Shown: positions 22,328 to 29,855 of the stretch, piece after piece | Numbering within the stretch: position 1 is the first letter of the stretch | Layout: each line of letters begins with the position of its first letter | NCBI GenBank assembly: GCA_046350255.1 | Contig: JAXMAV010000003.1 | Coordinates: 62,001 to 126,000, forward strand | Direction of reading: 5' to 3' | Origin: CALDUY01 sp046350255 | GTDB taxonomy: Bacteria > Planctomycetota > Planctomycetia > Gemmatales > Gemmataceae | Length of the DNA stretch: 64,000 nt | The notes under the pieces: model-generated | What the model saw: the letters and a program-made list of their open reading frames with translations, nothing else | Database searches by the model: none | What the model was told of the DNA's origin: nothing | Program-made: the position numbers and the translations under genes

Positions 22328-23371
22328 ATGATTCTCAACTCGTACGCCCTGCTTTGTGGGTTGATCAGCGTGTTGCGTCTGGGTCTGGCTTTTGTGGTTG
22401 CTGGGCTGGCGTGGTCCACGCTCCGTGCGCTGGGAACCTCATCGGAGAACGACCAGATCCGGCGCGAACTGGACGAGCGCCAGCAAAGGCTGATCCTGGT
22501 GGCCGGGGTGCTTCTCGGGTTGAATGTCGCTTCGTGGCCAATCCTGTACCTTCTGCTGCAGAGCTACGTCGTGGAATGGCCTGGCGTCATGTGCATTTAC
22601 GGCGTGACGCAGATCGGCGCGGGCTCCCCTGGGCTGGCGGGCTACCTGCCTGCACTGGTGCTGACGCTGGAGTTGGCCAAGCCTGCGCTACTATTCGTCA
22701 GCGGTGGCTGGCTGGTGTTGTATCTCGTCAATCGCACCACCACCACTGGGCCGCTGGCGGGTCGGGTGCTGGGGCTGATGCTGCTGGCCGGATTGCTGGC
22801 CGGAGCCGACGCCGTGGCGGAACTGGCCTACCTGCTCATCCCGAAAAAAGAGGAGAGCCTGGCCAGCGGTTGCTGCACTGAAGCCCTGGCACAGGAGGCG
22901 CGTGCTACCCGCTTCCTGCCGCCCATCTTGCTGGATCCGCGCCACCAGCCTCTGTTGCAGGCGGGCTTCTACGCGATCAATCTCGCGCTAGCTGCGAGCA
23001 CCCAGGTGCGGGGCCGGGGGGAGAGTGGGCGGCTTTCCCTGGGCGAGGCGACCGGGCTTCTGGGCGGTGCTATCCTGGCCTTGCTGATCAGCGGATTGTT
23101 TCTCGTTGAGATTGCTGCTCCTCGGTTGCTGCGCTTGCCACTTCATCACTGCCCGTACGATCTCATCCCGCGCGTACCAGAAACCGTGGTGGCCGTGGCG
23201 CTCTTTTTCCTGGCCACCTTCTCCGTGGGATGGACCTGGCTGGTGACCTGGTTGACCCAGGACGAAGCCGGCCAGCTGTCTGCCTCGATGCAAAATCAAC
23301 TGCTTCGCCTGGCCGCCCTGGGATATTTCGGATCCACTGTGATGATCACGCTGGAGCTGGTCCTGGTATGA
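22328..23371 (+). CDS. Integral membrane protein of unknown function, first gene of a six-gene operon
   Basis: A 347-residue polytopic protein. About seven hydrophobic segments are visible, including ALLCGLISVLRLGLAFVVAG, LVAGVLLGLNVASWPILYLL, LVLTLELAKPALLFVSGGWL and TVVAVALFFLATFSVGWTWL. Loops carry GCCTEALAQEAR and LHHCPYDLIPRVPE, with Cys residues that could bind metal or haem. I recognise no named family. It ends with a four-base overlap (ATGA) with the NosL-like gene, so the six genes up to 27835 are probably one transcript. The start is uncertain; ATG at 22298 is an alternative with a closer purine-rich site. The upstream 150 bases have no recognised promoter. Confidence 0.6.
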   Translation: MILNSYALLCGLISVLRLGLAFVVAGLAWSTLRALGTSSENDQIRRELDERQQRLILVAGVLLGLNVASWPILYLLLQSYVVEWPGVMCIYGVTQIGAGSPGLAGYLPALVLTLELAKPALLFVSGGWLVLYLVNRTTTTGPLAGRVLGLMLLAGLLAGADAVAELAYLLIPKKEESLASGCCTEALAQEARATRFLPPILLDPRHQPLLQAGFYAINLALAASTQVRGRGESGRLSLGEATGLLGGAILALLISGLFLVEIAAPRLLRLPLHHCPYDLIPRVPETVVAVALFFLATFSVGWTWLVTWLTQDEAGQLSASMQNQLLRLAALGYFGSTVMITLELVLV

Positions 23372-23829
23372 GAGCGACCGGGCAGCCCTGGCTGGTGACG
23401 GCGAGCGTGCTGGCGCTGGTGATCGGCCTGCCGGTGCTGGGCCATCTGTGCCGATGGGGCCAGGAACGAGGCTGTACTCTCGATGGCGTGGCCATCCACC
23501 CGCTGGGACGCGTGCAGGTGACCGCCCACGATGGCCAGGCCCTGGCGTTCTGCTCGCTACGTTGCGCGGAGATCTGGCATCACCATCAGCCGGCCCCGTT
23601 GGCGATCCATGTAGTCGATGAGGTGACTGGCGAGCTGATCGAGGCCAGCCGTGCGATCATCGTGCGGAGTGTGATGCCGTCCCCGGCTGGCACGGGAGAC
23701 ACGCTGCACATCTTCCAGCATCGATCCGACGCGCAGCGCCATGCGGAAGCCTTCTCCGGTACTGTGTTGACCGGGGCAGACCGACCATACTCGTGGATGC
23801 AGAACCCTGCCCGTGGAGACCCAGAATGA
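23368..23829 (+). CDS. NosL-like membrane-tethered protein
   Basis: A 153-residue protein. The N-terminus has one membrane helix (PWLVTASVLALVIGLPVLG) followed by a periplasmic domain. GCTLDGVAIHPLGRVQVTAHDG and LAFCSLRCAEIWHHHQP match the pattern of NosL and related YHS/TRASH-like proteins, where Cys and His residues take part in copper delivery. The first Cys is in a C-x2-D-G context rather than the usual CxxCGM. The end has no further recognisable motif. It overlaps the genes on both sides by four bases. A copper-handling or protein-maturation role is inferred from the motif; it is not certain. Confidence 0.6.
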   Translation: MRATGQPWLVTASVLALVIGLPVLGHLCRWGQERGCTLDGVAIHPLGRVQVTAHDGQALAFCSLRCAEIWHHHQPAPLAIHVVDEVTGELIEASRAIIVRSVMPSPAGTGDTLHIFQHRSDAQRHAEAFSGTVLTGADRPYSWMQNPARGDPE

Positions 23830-25667
23830 TCAGGTTACCAGTCGGACGAGGGGCCGCTCTGGTGGGGGCGGTCGCCGTGGCCGCGGCGCTGCTGGCGGGG
23901 TGGTTCTACCTGCGGCCGGGGCCCCGGCCGCCCGAGGAAGAAGATGATGGAATCGTTGGGTTCCGCGAAACGGCCCGCGATGCGGGCATCACCTTCAAGA
24001 TGCAGTTTCTACCCGAGGAGCAGGGCGAGAATTTCAAGATCAACCTCTACGATCATGGCTGCGGTGTGGCCGTCGGAGACTTCGACGGGGATGGCCACGA
24101 GGACCTGTACTTCACCAATCAGCTGGGCCCCAACGCGCTGTATCGCAACAAGGGCGATGGCACCTTTGAGGATGTGACGGCGCGGGCCGGGGTGGGGCTG
24201 GGGGATCGGGTGTGCGTGGCGGCCACCTTCGCCGACTACGACAACGACGGCAAGCTCGATCTCTTCGTGACCAGCACGCGCGGAGGCAACGTGCTGTTTC
24301 GGAACCTGGGCGGAGGGAAGTTCCAGAACGTCACCCAGGCCGCTGGCGTGGGATTGGTCGCTCATTCGCAGACGGCTGTGTTCTTCGACTACGACAACGA
24401 TGGCAAGCTAGACCTCTTCGTGACCAACACCGCGCAGTGGACGGCCGAGGAAAAGGACAAGGCAGCACGCTACTACCCTGGTGTGCCAGACCTGTTCATG
24501 ATGATCCTGGCGCCGCGCGAGACGAATGTGCTGTATCACAACAACGGCGACGGGACCTTCACCGAAGTGACCGAGAAGGCCGGTCTGGCCGGGAGGGGAT
24601 GGGGTGGCGACATCGCTGTCTTCGATTACGACGAGGACGGGCGACTGGACCTGCTGGTCACCAACATGTTTGGGGCGAGTCAACTCTATCACAACGATGG
24701 GAAGGGGCAGTTTCGCGAAGTGACGCGCGAGGTGCTGGGGCAAACCTCGTGGGGTGCCGTGGGGTCCCGGGTCTTCGATTTCAACAACGATGGTCATCTC
24801 GATTTGTTCATCGTGGACATGCATTCCGACATGTGGATCGACTCGGATGAACCTCTCGACACTCGCACGCGCGGTTTCGATCCGCGCAAGAAGTTCACCG
24901 CCATCAGCGGCCCCAAGGCCCTCATGAACAAGGCGATGGAGGATCGCTTCCTGCAGCTCTTCAAGGCAAAAAAGGACGAGGTGGTGTTTGGCAACACCTT
25001 CTTCAAGTGGCGTGGCCCCGCACGATTCGAGGAACTGTCGGATCGGGTGAACCTGGAAACCTTCTGGCCCTGGGGCGTGGCCGTGGGTGATTTCGACAAC
25101 GATGGGTTCGAGGATCTCTTCATCCCCTCGGGCATGGGCTTTCCCTTCCCTTACTGGCCCAATCAGCTGATGATGAACCGGGGCAACGAGACCTTCGTCA
25201 ATCGTGCCCGCTCGGCGGGGATCGAGCCTCCTCCCGGGGGCATCTACCTGCCGGAGCCGATCGGGAAGAAGAAGGCCGCCCGGGGATCGCGCACCGCGGT
25301 GGTCGCTGATTTCGACGGTGATGGCAGGCTCGACCTGGTGGTGAACAACTTCAACGATCATCCCTACTACTTCCGCAACGTCTACCCGCAGCGGAACTTC
25401 ATCGCCTTCCAACTTGCCGGCACCCGGAGCAATCGCGACGCGGTCGGCGCCGTGGCGCGCCTGACTCTGGGCAAGCAGGTGCTGACGCGCCAGGTGCTAC
25501 CTGCGGGCGGCTACCTATCGCACTCGACCCGCCGGTTGCATTTTGGCCTGGGCGATGTCAGTGCCGTCGATCAGGTTGAGATCGTCTGGCCCAGCGGCCT
25601 GCGCCAGAAAGTCGACAACCCCCGGATCAACACCTTGCACACCCTGACGGAGCCGCGTGGAGAATGA
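23826..25667 (+). CDS. CRTAC1 family FG-GAP/ASPIC-UnbV repeat protein
   Basis: A 613-residue protein with an N-terminal helix (GAALVGAVAVAAALLAGWFY) as a signal or anchor. FG-GAP repeats with calcium-binding loops follow: GDFDGDGHEDLYFTNQLG, ADYDNDGKLDLFVTST, FDYDNDGKLDLFVTNTA, FDYDEDGRLDLLVTNM and FDFNNDGHLDLFIVDM. After an insertion (about 345-390) further repeats come, and the C-terminus is an ASPIC/UnbV module (DAVGAVARLTLGKQVLT to IVWPSGLRQKVDNPRINT). It resembles the CRTAC1 protein at 8543-10240 but is anchored differently. Its ATG (23826) overlaps the NosL-like stop and its stop overlaps the next gene, so it belongs to this operon. It may be a surface binding partner of the exporter. 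Confidence 0.9.
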   Translation: MIRLPVGRGAALVGAVAVAAALLAGWFYLRPGPRPPEEEDDGIVGFRETARDAGITFKMQFLPEEQGENFKINLYDHGCGVAVGDFDGDGHEDLYFTNQLGPNALYRNKGDGTFEDVTARAGVGLGDRVCVAATFADYDNDGKLDLFVTSTRGGNVLFRNLGGGKFQNVTQAAGVGLVAHSQTAVFFDYDNDGKLDLFVTNTAQWTAEEKDKAARYYPGVPDLFMMILAPRETNVLYHNNGDGTFTEVTEKAGLAGRGWGGDIAVFDYDEDGRLDLLVTNMFGASQLYHNDGKGQFREVTREVLGQTSWGAVGSRVFDFNNDGHLDLFIVDMHSDMWIDSDEPLDTRTRGFDPRKKFTAISGPKALMNKAMEDRFLQLFKAKKDEVVFGNTFFKWRGPARFEELSDRVNLETFWPWGVAVGDFDNDGFEDLFIPSGMGFPFPYWPNQLMMNRGNETFVNRARSAGIEPPPGGIYLPEPIGKKKAARGSRTAVVADFDGDGRLDLVVNNFNDHPYYFRNVYPQRNFIAFQLAGTRSNRDAVGAVARLTLGKQVLTRQVLPAGGYLSHSTRRLHFGLGDVSAVDQVEIVWPSGLRQKVDNPRINTLHTLTEPRGE

Positions 25668-25981
25668 TGCCGCCTGCACGTTCGGCTCGCCTGCTGATGG
25701 GCCTGGCAGCGCTTGGAGCACTGGCGCTGGGTACCCTGGCTGTCGAAACCTGGCTGGCGCCGCCCCGGCATCTACAACGCGAGGAGTTTCATCGTCTGGT
25801 CGGTGGGCTGGGATTGGGCCCGGCCCTGCACCTGGACGGCTGCGCCTTTGGCATGGATAGCCGGCTGGAGGAATGCTGCAGCGCGGGGTATGCACCACTA
25901 CCGGGCGGCGCCTGCCTGTGCCCCCGGCATGGCGGTGGCGCGTGGAGTCAGCAGGGAGGCGGGGATGCGCCGCTTCCTTGA
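25664..25981 (+). CDS. Small Cys/His-containing membrane-tethered protein
   Basis: A 105-residue product with an N-terminal signal or anchor (ARLLMGLAALGALALGTLAV) and a short mature part. The end has LHLDGCAFGMDSRLEECCSA and GGACLCPRHGGGAW, a cluster of five Cys with one His. That pattern suggests a metal or haem ligand, or disulfides, but no family is recognised. The ATG overlaps the stop of the CRTAC1 gene (ATGA) and the end overlaps the next gene by 17 bases. Such overlap suggests a genuine gene of the operon. The second ATG, at 25667, is an equally good start. Confidence 0.5.
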   Translation: MMPPARSARLLMGLAALGALALGTLAVETWLAPPRHLQREEFHRLVGGLGLGPALHLDGCAFGMDSRLEECCSAGYAPLPGGACLCPRHGGGAWSQQGGGDAPLP

Positions 25982-27152
25982 CGTGGCCTGGACTGGAGTC
26001 GATGCCGTGCGTCTGTATCCCTTGCGCAGCGGGGTGTCGGTCCTGGCGGTCCTGGTCGTGCTGGTGCCTTACCTCGTTGGGTTATCGCTGGCGAAGGGGC
26101 TTGAGGAGGAGATCCACGCCTCGCTGCAGTATGGGGCCGACGCCTACGTCACGGGACGCCAGCTAGGCCGACCGGTACCTCTGCCGCTTGTACTAAAAAA
26201 GACATTGCAGAGTCTGGAAGGGGTGGTAGCGGTGACTCCCCGCATTGTGGCGGAAATTCAGCCCGGAAAGGAGCGGTTGCCGGCTGTTCTGGTCGGCATG
26301 GATCCCGAGCGGTTTCCGGCACAGGCGGAGTGCATCGACGGTCGTCTGCCTGAAGAAGGGGACGTGCATCAACTGGTGGTGGGAAGCGGGCTGGCTCGTC
26401 GGTTGGGGCTGCATGTGGAATCTGTTCTCCCTCCGTTTTATCGCAATAACCGGGGAGAGCGCCTGTCTCGCGTGGTTGGCGTGTTCTCCGAGCAGTCTCC
26501 CCCGTGGCAGACCAATCTCGTGCTGACCACGTTCGCCACCGCCGCCCACATGATGGATCAACCTGGGTACGCCACGGACTTTCTGGTCTGGTGCCGGCCT
26601 GGGTACGAGGCGGCCCTGGGAGCGCAGCTGGCTCGAATAGCGGCGAAGCCTCCGGCTGGCTTCTCCGGTCCGATTCGCCTGCACGTGACGACACGCCAGG
26701 AGTGGTTGACGAAGCTACCTGGAGGGGTGCGCTGGCGAGAGGGGGTGTTCACCCTGCATCTGGTCCTGGCATTCATCGTGGCCATACTGGTGCTTCTGGT
26801 GACTTCGGGGATGGGCTTGCAAGAACGGCGGCGGGAGGTGGCCATTCTGAAAGCTACCGGCTGGCAAACCGACGAGGTGCTGCTGCGTGGAGCCGCCGAG
26901 AGTCTGTGCCTGAGCCTGGCTGGGGCCAGTGGTGCGCTGCTCCTTGCCTGGGCATGGCTGCGGGTGGGGAACGGAGTCTTTCTGGCCGAGCACTTCCTGC
27001 CGGGTGCCGACACAACCACCCGGCTGCCCTACCGGTTGACGCCGGTGCCGGCACTGCTGGGTTTTGTTCTGGCGTTTGTCATCGTGACGACTGGCACGCT
27101 CTGGTCGGCCTGGCGAGCGGCGGCCACTCCCCCACACGAGATCTTGCGATGA
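25965..27152 (+). CDS. ABC transporter permease, FtsX/MacB-type
   Basis: A 395-residue permease. The N-terminal helix reads SGVSVLAVLVVLVPYLVGLS, followed by a large periplasmic domain of about 230 residues (residues 45-275) with VVGSGLARRLGLHVES and VVGVFSEQSP. Three C-terminal helices follow: FTLHLVLAFIVAILVLLVTSG, SLCLSLAGASGALLLAWAWL and ALLGFVLAFVIVTTGTLWSA. MGLQERRREVAILKATGW is the conserved FtsX-domain cytoplasmic loop. Such permeases work by transmitting force from the ATPase rather than by moving solute through a channel. The ATG at 25965 has GGGAGG upstream; the frame opens from 25713 but overlaps the small Cys gene. The ATPase gene overlaps its stop. Confidence 0.88.
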   Translation: MRRFLDVAWTGVDAVRLYPLRSGVSVLAVLVVLVPYLVGLSLAKGLEEEIHASLQYGADAYVTGRQLGRPVPLPLVLKKTLQSLEGVVAVTPRIVAEIQPGKERLPAVLVGMDPERFPAQAECIDGRLPEEGDVHQLVVGSGLARRLGLHVESVLPPFYRNNRGERLSRVVGVFSEQSPPWQTNLVLTTFATAAHMMDQPGYATDFLVWCRPGYEAALGAQLARIAAKPPAGFSGPIRLHVTTRQEWLTKLPGGVRWREGVFTLHLVLAFIVAILVLLVTSGMGLQERRREVAILKATGWQTDEVLLRGAAESLCLSLAGASGALLLAWAWLRVGNGVFLAEHFLPGADTTTRLPYRLTPVPALLGFVLAFVIVTTGTLWSAWRAAATPPHEILR

Positions 27153-27835
27153 GCGTCTCGCCGGAGGTGATTCTTGAAGCGCACGACCTGGCCCGATGCT
27201 ATCGCGCGAGGCCGACCGAGGTCTGGGCGCTACGCGATCTGTCACTGCGGATCGAGCGTGGATCCCTGGTGGTGGTCGGTGGCCCGTCGGGTTCGGGCAA
27301 GACGACGCTGCTGGCCTTGCTGGGCGGACTGGATCGGCCGACCCAGGGGCAGGTGAAGTTTGCCGGCATCGACCTGGCCACCTGTTCGAGTCATGCCCTG
27401 GCACGGTGTCGGCAGCGGATGGGGTGGGTCTTTCAGAGCCCGGCGCTGATTCCAGGTTTATCTGCACTCGATAATGTGGTTTATCCGCTGGTGCCTCGAG
27501 AGTGGACTGCCTCGGAACGACGGAGCAGGGCCAGTGAACAACTCGAACGCCTGGGTTTGCAAGGTCGGCTGGAGTTTGCCGTGCAGCAACTCAGCGGAGG
27601 TGAGCAGCGGCGCGTGGCGATCGCGCGTGCCCTGGCCGGTGGCCCGGAACTGCTCCTCATGGACGAACCGACAGCCAACCTGGATCGAGTATCCATTCAG
27701 TTATTATTCGAGGTTATAGCGGAGTGCAGAAGTCGCGGAACTGCTGTGGTGTTATCGTCGCACGATCCGGCAGTACTCACACTGGAAGCGACCCGGGTCG
27801 AGTTGCACACCGGGCGTATGCGTCTCCTTGACTGA
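27149..27835 (+). CDS. ABC transporter ATPase, MacB/LolD-type
   Basis: A 228-residue ATP-binding subunit. Walker A GGPSGSGKTTLLAL (near residue 45), signature LSGGEQRRVAIARALAG, Walker B ELLLMDEPTANLD and the switch His in VVLSSHDPAVL are all present. The Q-loop is GWVFQSPALIPGLSALDNV. The size and the motifs fit the LolD/MacB/FtsE branch that partners FtsX-type permeases. The ATG at 27149 overlaps the permease stop (ATGA), so the two are made together. It is the last gene of the six-gene operon, and the convergent DUF6268 gene follows 14 bases later. The exported substrate is unknown. Confidence 0.92.
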   Translation: MSVSPEVILEAHDLARCYRARPTEVWALRDLSLRIERGSLVVVGGPSGSGKTTLLALLGGLDRPTQGQVKFAGIDLATCSSHALARCRQRMGWVFQSPALIPGLSALDNVVYPLVPREWTASERRSRASEQLERLGLQGRLEFAVQQLSGGEQRRVAIARALAGGPELLLMDEPTANLDRVSIQLLFEVIAECRSRGTAVVLSSHDPAVLTLEATRVELHTGRMRLLD

Positions 27836-27849
27836 GGATGCTGGTGTGC

Positions 27850-28938
27850 CTACCAGCGCAGCTGTAGGTTTGCTCCCAGGAATGGGCCAGGTTCGATATC
27901 CACTCGGTCGCTGAGAGGCGATAGCTGACTTTCGCCCTCGCCATAGTAGCGATCGAAGGCGTAGCCGCCGTGCAGGTCGAGCGCGGCGCGCGACCAGAAG
28001 TTCCAGCGCACCCCACCGAGGACACGTTTCTCGAAGGCGAAGAAGCGATCCTGACGATTGGTTCGGTCGGCCAGGAAGTATGCCTCGTTCAGCCAGTCGA
28101 AGCCGAGGTAGCCGCTCCAGTCCGAGGTGACATCATAGGTGAGCCGGGCGTTCATGTTGACCACGGGGACGTAGAAGTAGGTGAAGGTGAGATCCTCCAT
28201 CAACCTCCAGCGGATCGAGAACGGCAGGCCGATGCTCATCTGCAGGTCGTCCGACGGCTTCCACGAGTAGGCGATCCCCGGCAGAGGAAAGGTGAAGTTA
28301 CCGACGGGAGAGTACATCAGCGAGAAAAGCCAGGCGTCGCGCTGCTCGTACACGGGGATCTTCAGGAAGGCGAATACACCCAGGTTCATCTCGTAGAGGC
28401 TATGGAAGGGCTGGTCGCTGGCGGAGCCGAACGTGCCACTGATGCCGGCCGACCAGCCGTTATCGAAGCGGTGCAGATGCATGAGGCCGAAGTTGACAAT
28501 CCACAACTGATCGGGGAACGGCTGCCCGGAGTCGGGGAGGATGGCATCGGTCGAGAACAGCGTGTTCCGCACGCCGGCGGTCACCAGAAGGGTGTCGCAG
28601 TCGTCTCGATAAATGGGGTAACCGACATTGAGCCCCTGGCGCACGAACCCCAGAGAGGTAGACGCACCTTCCACGCGCTGTGTGGGATACCAGGCCGCCT
28701 TGTAACCTGGCGGGCCCATGCCGGGGCCTCCCATGCCGCCTGCCATGCCCATCACACCCGCAGCGCCACCAGGTGCGCGTTCCACGGAATCGGGTCCACG
28801 CGGGGGCGCCTCCTGAACCGGGTTGGTCGTTGTGGGGGGCACTTCCGGCACCGGCATCGGTGAGGATGCGCGCGACTGGGCCACTACCAGCCAGCCAAGA
28901 AGCAGTGCTGCCGGAAACAGTAGAGATTGGTGGTGCAT
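27850..28938 (-). CDS. DUF6268-like outer-membrane beta-barrel protein
   Basis: A 362-residue protein with a signal peptide (FPAALLLGWLVVAQSRAS). A Pro-rich and then Gly/Met-rich linker follows (AAGVMGMAGGMGGPGMGPPG). The rest alternates in the manner of an outer-membrane barrel, for example LWIVNFGLMHLHRFDNGWSA, WLFSLMYSPVGNFTFPLPGI and LTFTYFYVPVVNMNARLTYD. The C-terminal strand LGANLQLRW ends in Trp, as is typical of barrels inserted by BamA. The layout and the planctomycete context fit DUF6268. It may be a pore or surface protein; no ligand is evident. The frame opens further upstream, but the signal peptide places the start at 28938. It converges on the ABC operon. Confidence 0.75.
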   Translation of the reverse strand: MHHQSLLFPAALLLGWLVVAQSRASSPMPVPEVPPTTTNPVQEAPPRGPDSVERAPGGAAGVMGMAGGMGGPGMGPPGYKAAWYPTQRVEGASTSLGFVRQGLNVGYPIYRDDCDTLLVTAGVRNTLFSTDAILPDSGQPFPDQLWIVNFGLMHLHRFDNGWSAGISGTFGSASDQPFHSLYEMNLGVFAFLKIPVYEQRDAWLFSLMYSPVGNFTFPLPGIAYSWKPSDDLQMSIGLPFSIRWRLMEDLTFTYFYVPVVNMNARLTYDVTSDWSGYLGFDWLNEAYFLADRTNRQDRFFAFEKRVLGGVRWNFWSRAALDLHGGYAFDRYYGEGESQLSPLSDRVDIEPGPFLGANLQLRW

Positions 28939-29360
28939 ACAGGTTGCCTCGGGCGAAGGACCATACCAACGTACATCGGGCCAGGCAAGGTGAACACGCG
29001 CGGGTGGGTGCGAAGATGATTTCACTGCGCATGGTCATCCATAGTCTGGCCGTGCCGGCGGCTGACAACCTCCTGTCCAGGAAATCGGGGCGGCTACCAG
29101 AAGTGCGCGGCGCCTGGACCAGCCATGCTACCCAGGTTGATGAGGGAGACTGGCTCCGGGCTCAATTTGGCGAAAGAGTTCGCATTCTCCCATTTTCTCC
29201 CCATATTAGGGTCGATTCGGCCAGGAATGATTGACTTCCGTGCGCGGCCGAATATGCCTGCGATTAGGTAGATCGCTTCCTGACAAGCATGGAGCAGGGC
29301 AGGTGAGGCCTCACCGCCGCCCCGAGGAGCGATCCCATTAACCTCATCGGAGAGTATCTC
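28939..29360. other. Intergenic region between DUF6268 and GYD genes
   Basis: This 422-base stretch has no credible gene. It holds an 8-bp inverted repeat ATTCGGCC/GGCCGAAT (29215-29222 and 29246-29253) with TTGACT between its arms at 29231. A weak TATGCC 16 bases after TTGACT could make a promoter for the GYD gene, but the match is poor. AT-rich DNA lies around 29190-29215. Confidence 0.35.
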
Positions 29361-29660
29361 ATGGCCACGTTCATCACCACCGTCAAGTTCACCCAGCAGG
29401 GCATCAAGGACATCGCCAACACCACGAAGCGGTCGGCCGCCATCCGCGCGGGGGCCAAGAAGGTGGGGGCGAAGGTCAAGGATGTCTACTGGACCCTGGG
29501 TGATCACGATGGCGTGCTGATCTTTGAAGCCCCGGACGATGAAACCGCGACTGCATTCGTGCTGCACATCGGGTCGGCGGGGAATGTTCACACCAGCACG
29601 GTGCGCGCGTTCAGCGCCTCTGAGGTAGACAACCTGCTGTCCAAGTTGCAGGGCAGCTGA
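29361..29660 (+). CDS. GYD domain protein
   Basis: A 99-residue soluble protein that is essentially one GYD domain. TFITTVKFTQQGIKDIANT starts it, followed by KKVGAKVKDVYWTLGDHDGV (the GxYD-like segment) and LIFEAPDDETATAFVLHIGS. The domain is a ferredoxin-like alpha-beta fold of unknown biochemical role, usually in small stand-alone proteins. The length is normal. The ATG has GGAGAG 9-14 bases upstream. A strong terminator follows at 29695, so it is probably a single-gene transcript. Confidence 0.88.
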   Translation: MATFITTVKFTQQGIKDIANTTKRSAAIRAGAKKVGAKVKDVYWTLGDHDGVLIFEAPDDETATAFVLHIGSAGNVHTSTVRAFSASEVDNLLSKLQGS

Positions 29661-29694
29661 ACCAGGCGGTCGCTCTTGTGCTGTTCTCGACCCC

Positions 29695-29733
29695 GGGCCG
29701 CTGGAGTACTCCTCCAGCCGGCCCGTCTCATTT
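29695..29733 (+). terminator. Intrinsic terminator after GYD gene
   Basis: GGGCCGCTGGAG (29695-29706) pairs with CTCCAG and CGGCCC (29712-29724) with one bulged C and a five-base loop. The following GTCTCATTTGTCT is only moderately T-rich, but the stem is very stable. Confidence 0.75.
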
Positions 29734-29760
29734 GTCTCTCGGCCGAAAGTAACCTATGCT
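29732..29760 (+). promoter_or_regulatory. Candidate promoter for the large Asp-box exoprotein gene
   Basis: TTGTCT (29732-29737) and TATGCT (29755-29760) are separated by 17 bases. Each has four of six consensus matches. The leader to the ATG at 29856 would be about 90 bases. It lies directly after the GYD terminator, where a new promoter is expected. Confidence 0.35.
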
Positions 29761-29855
29761 CTGAACGGGTTTGGCAGTGCTCCCGTCCTGTCGATGCCTA
29801 CGGCTCGCGATGATTCCGGGCCAGGCTTCTCTTTGCGCCACTGAGGAGACGGGAC

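Noticed and set aside
27840..27857. 6-bp hairpin GCTGGT/ACCAGC between convergent genes
   Set aside because: Short stem with no T-run on either strand; weak evidence for a terminator.
29770..29790. TTTGGCAGTGCTCCCGTCC as a sigma-54 promoter for the Asp-box gene
   Set aside because: The -12 element is GT, not GC, and no enhancer-like palindrome was seen; a sigma-70-like pair nearby is preferred.
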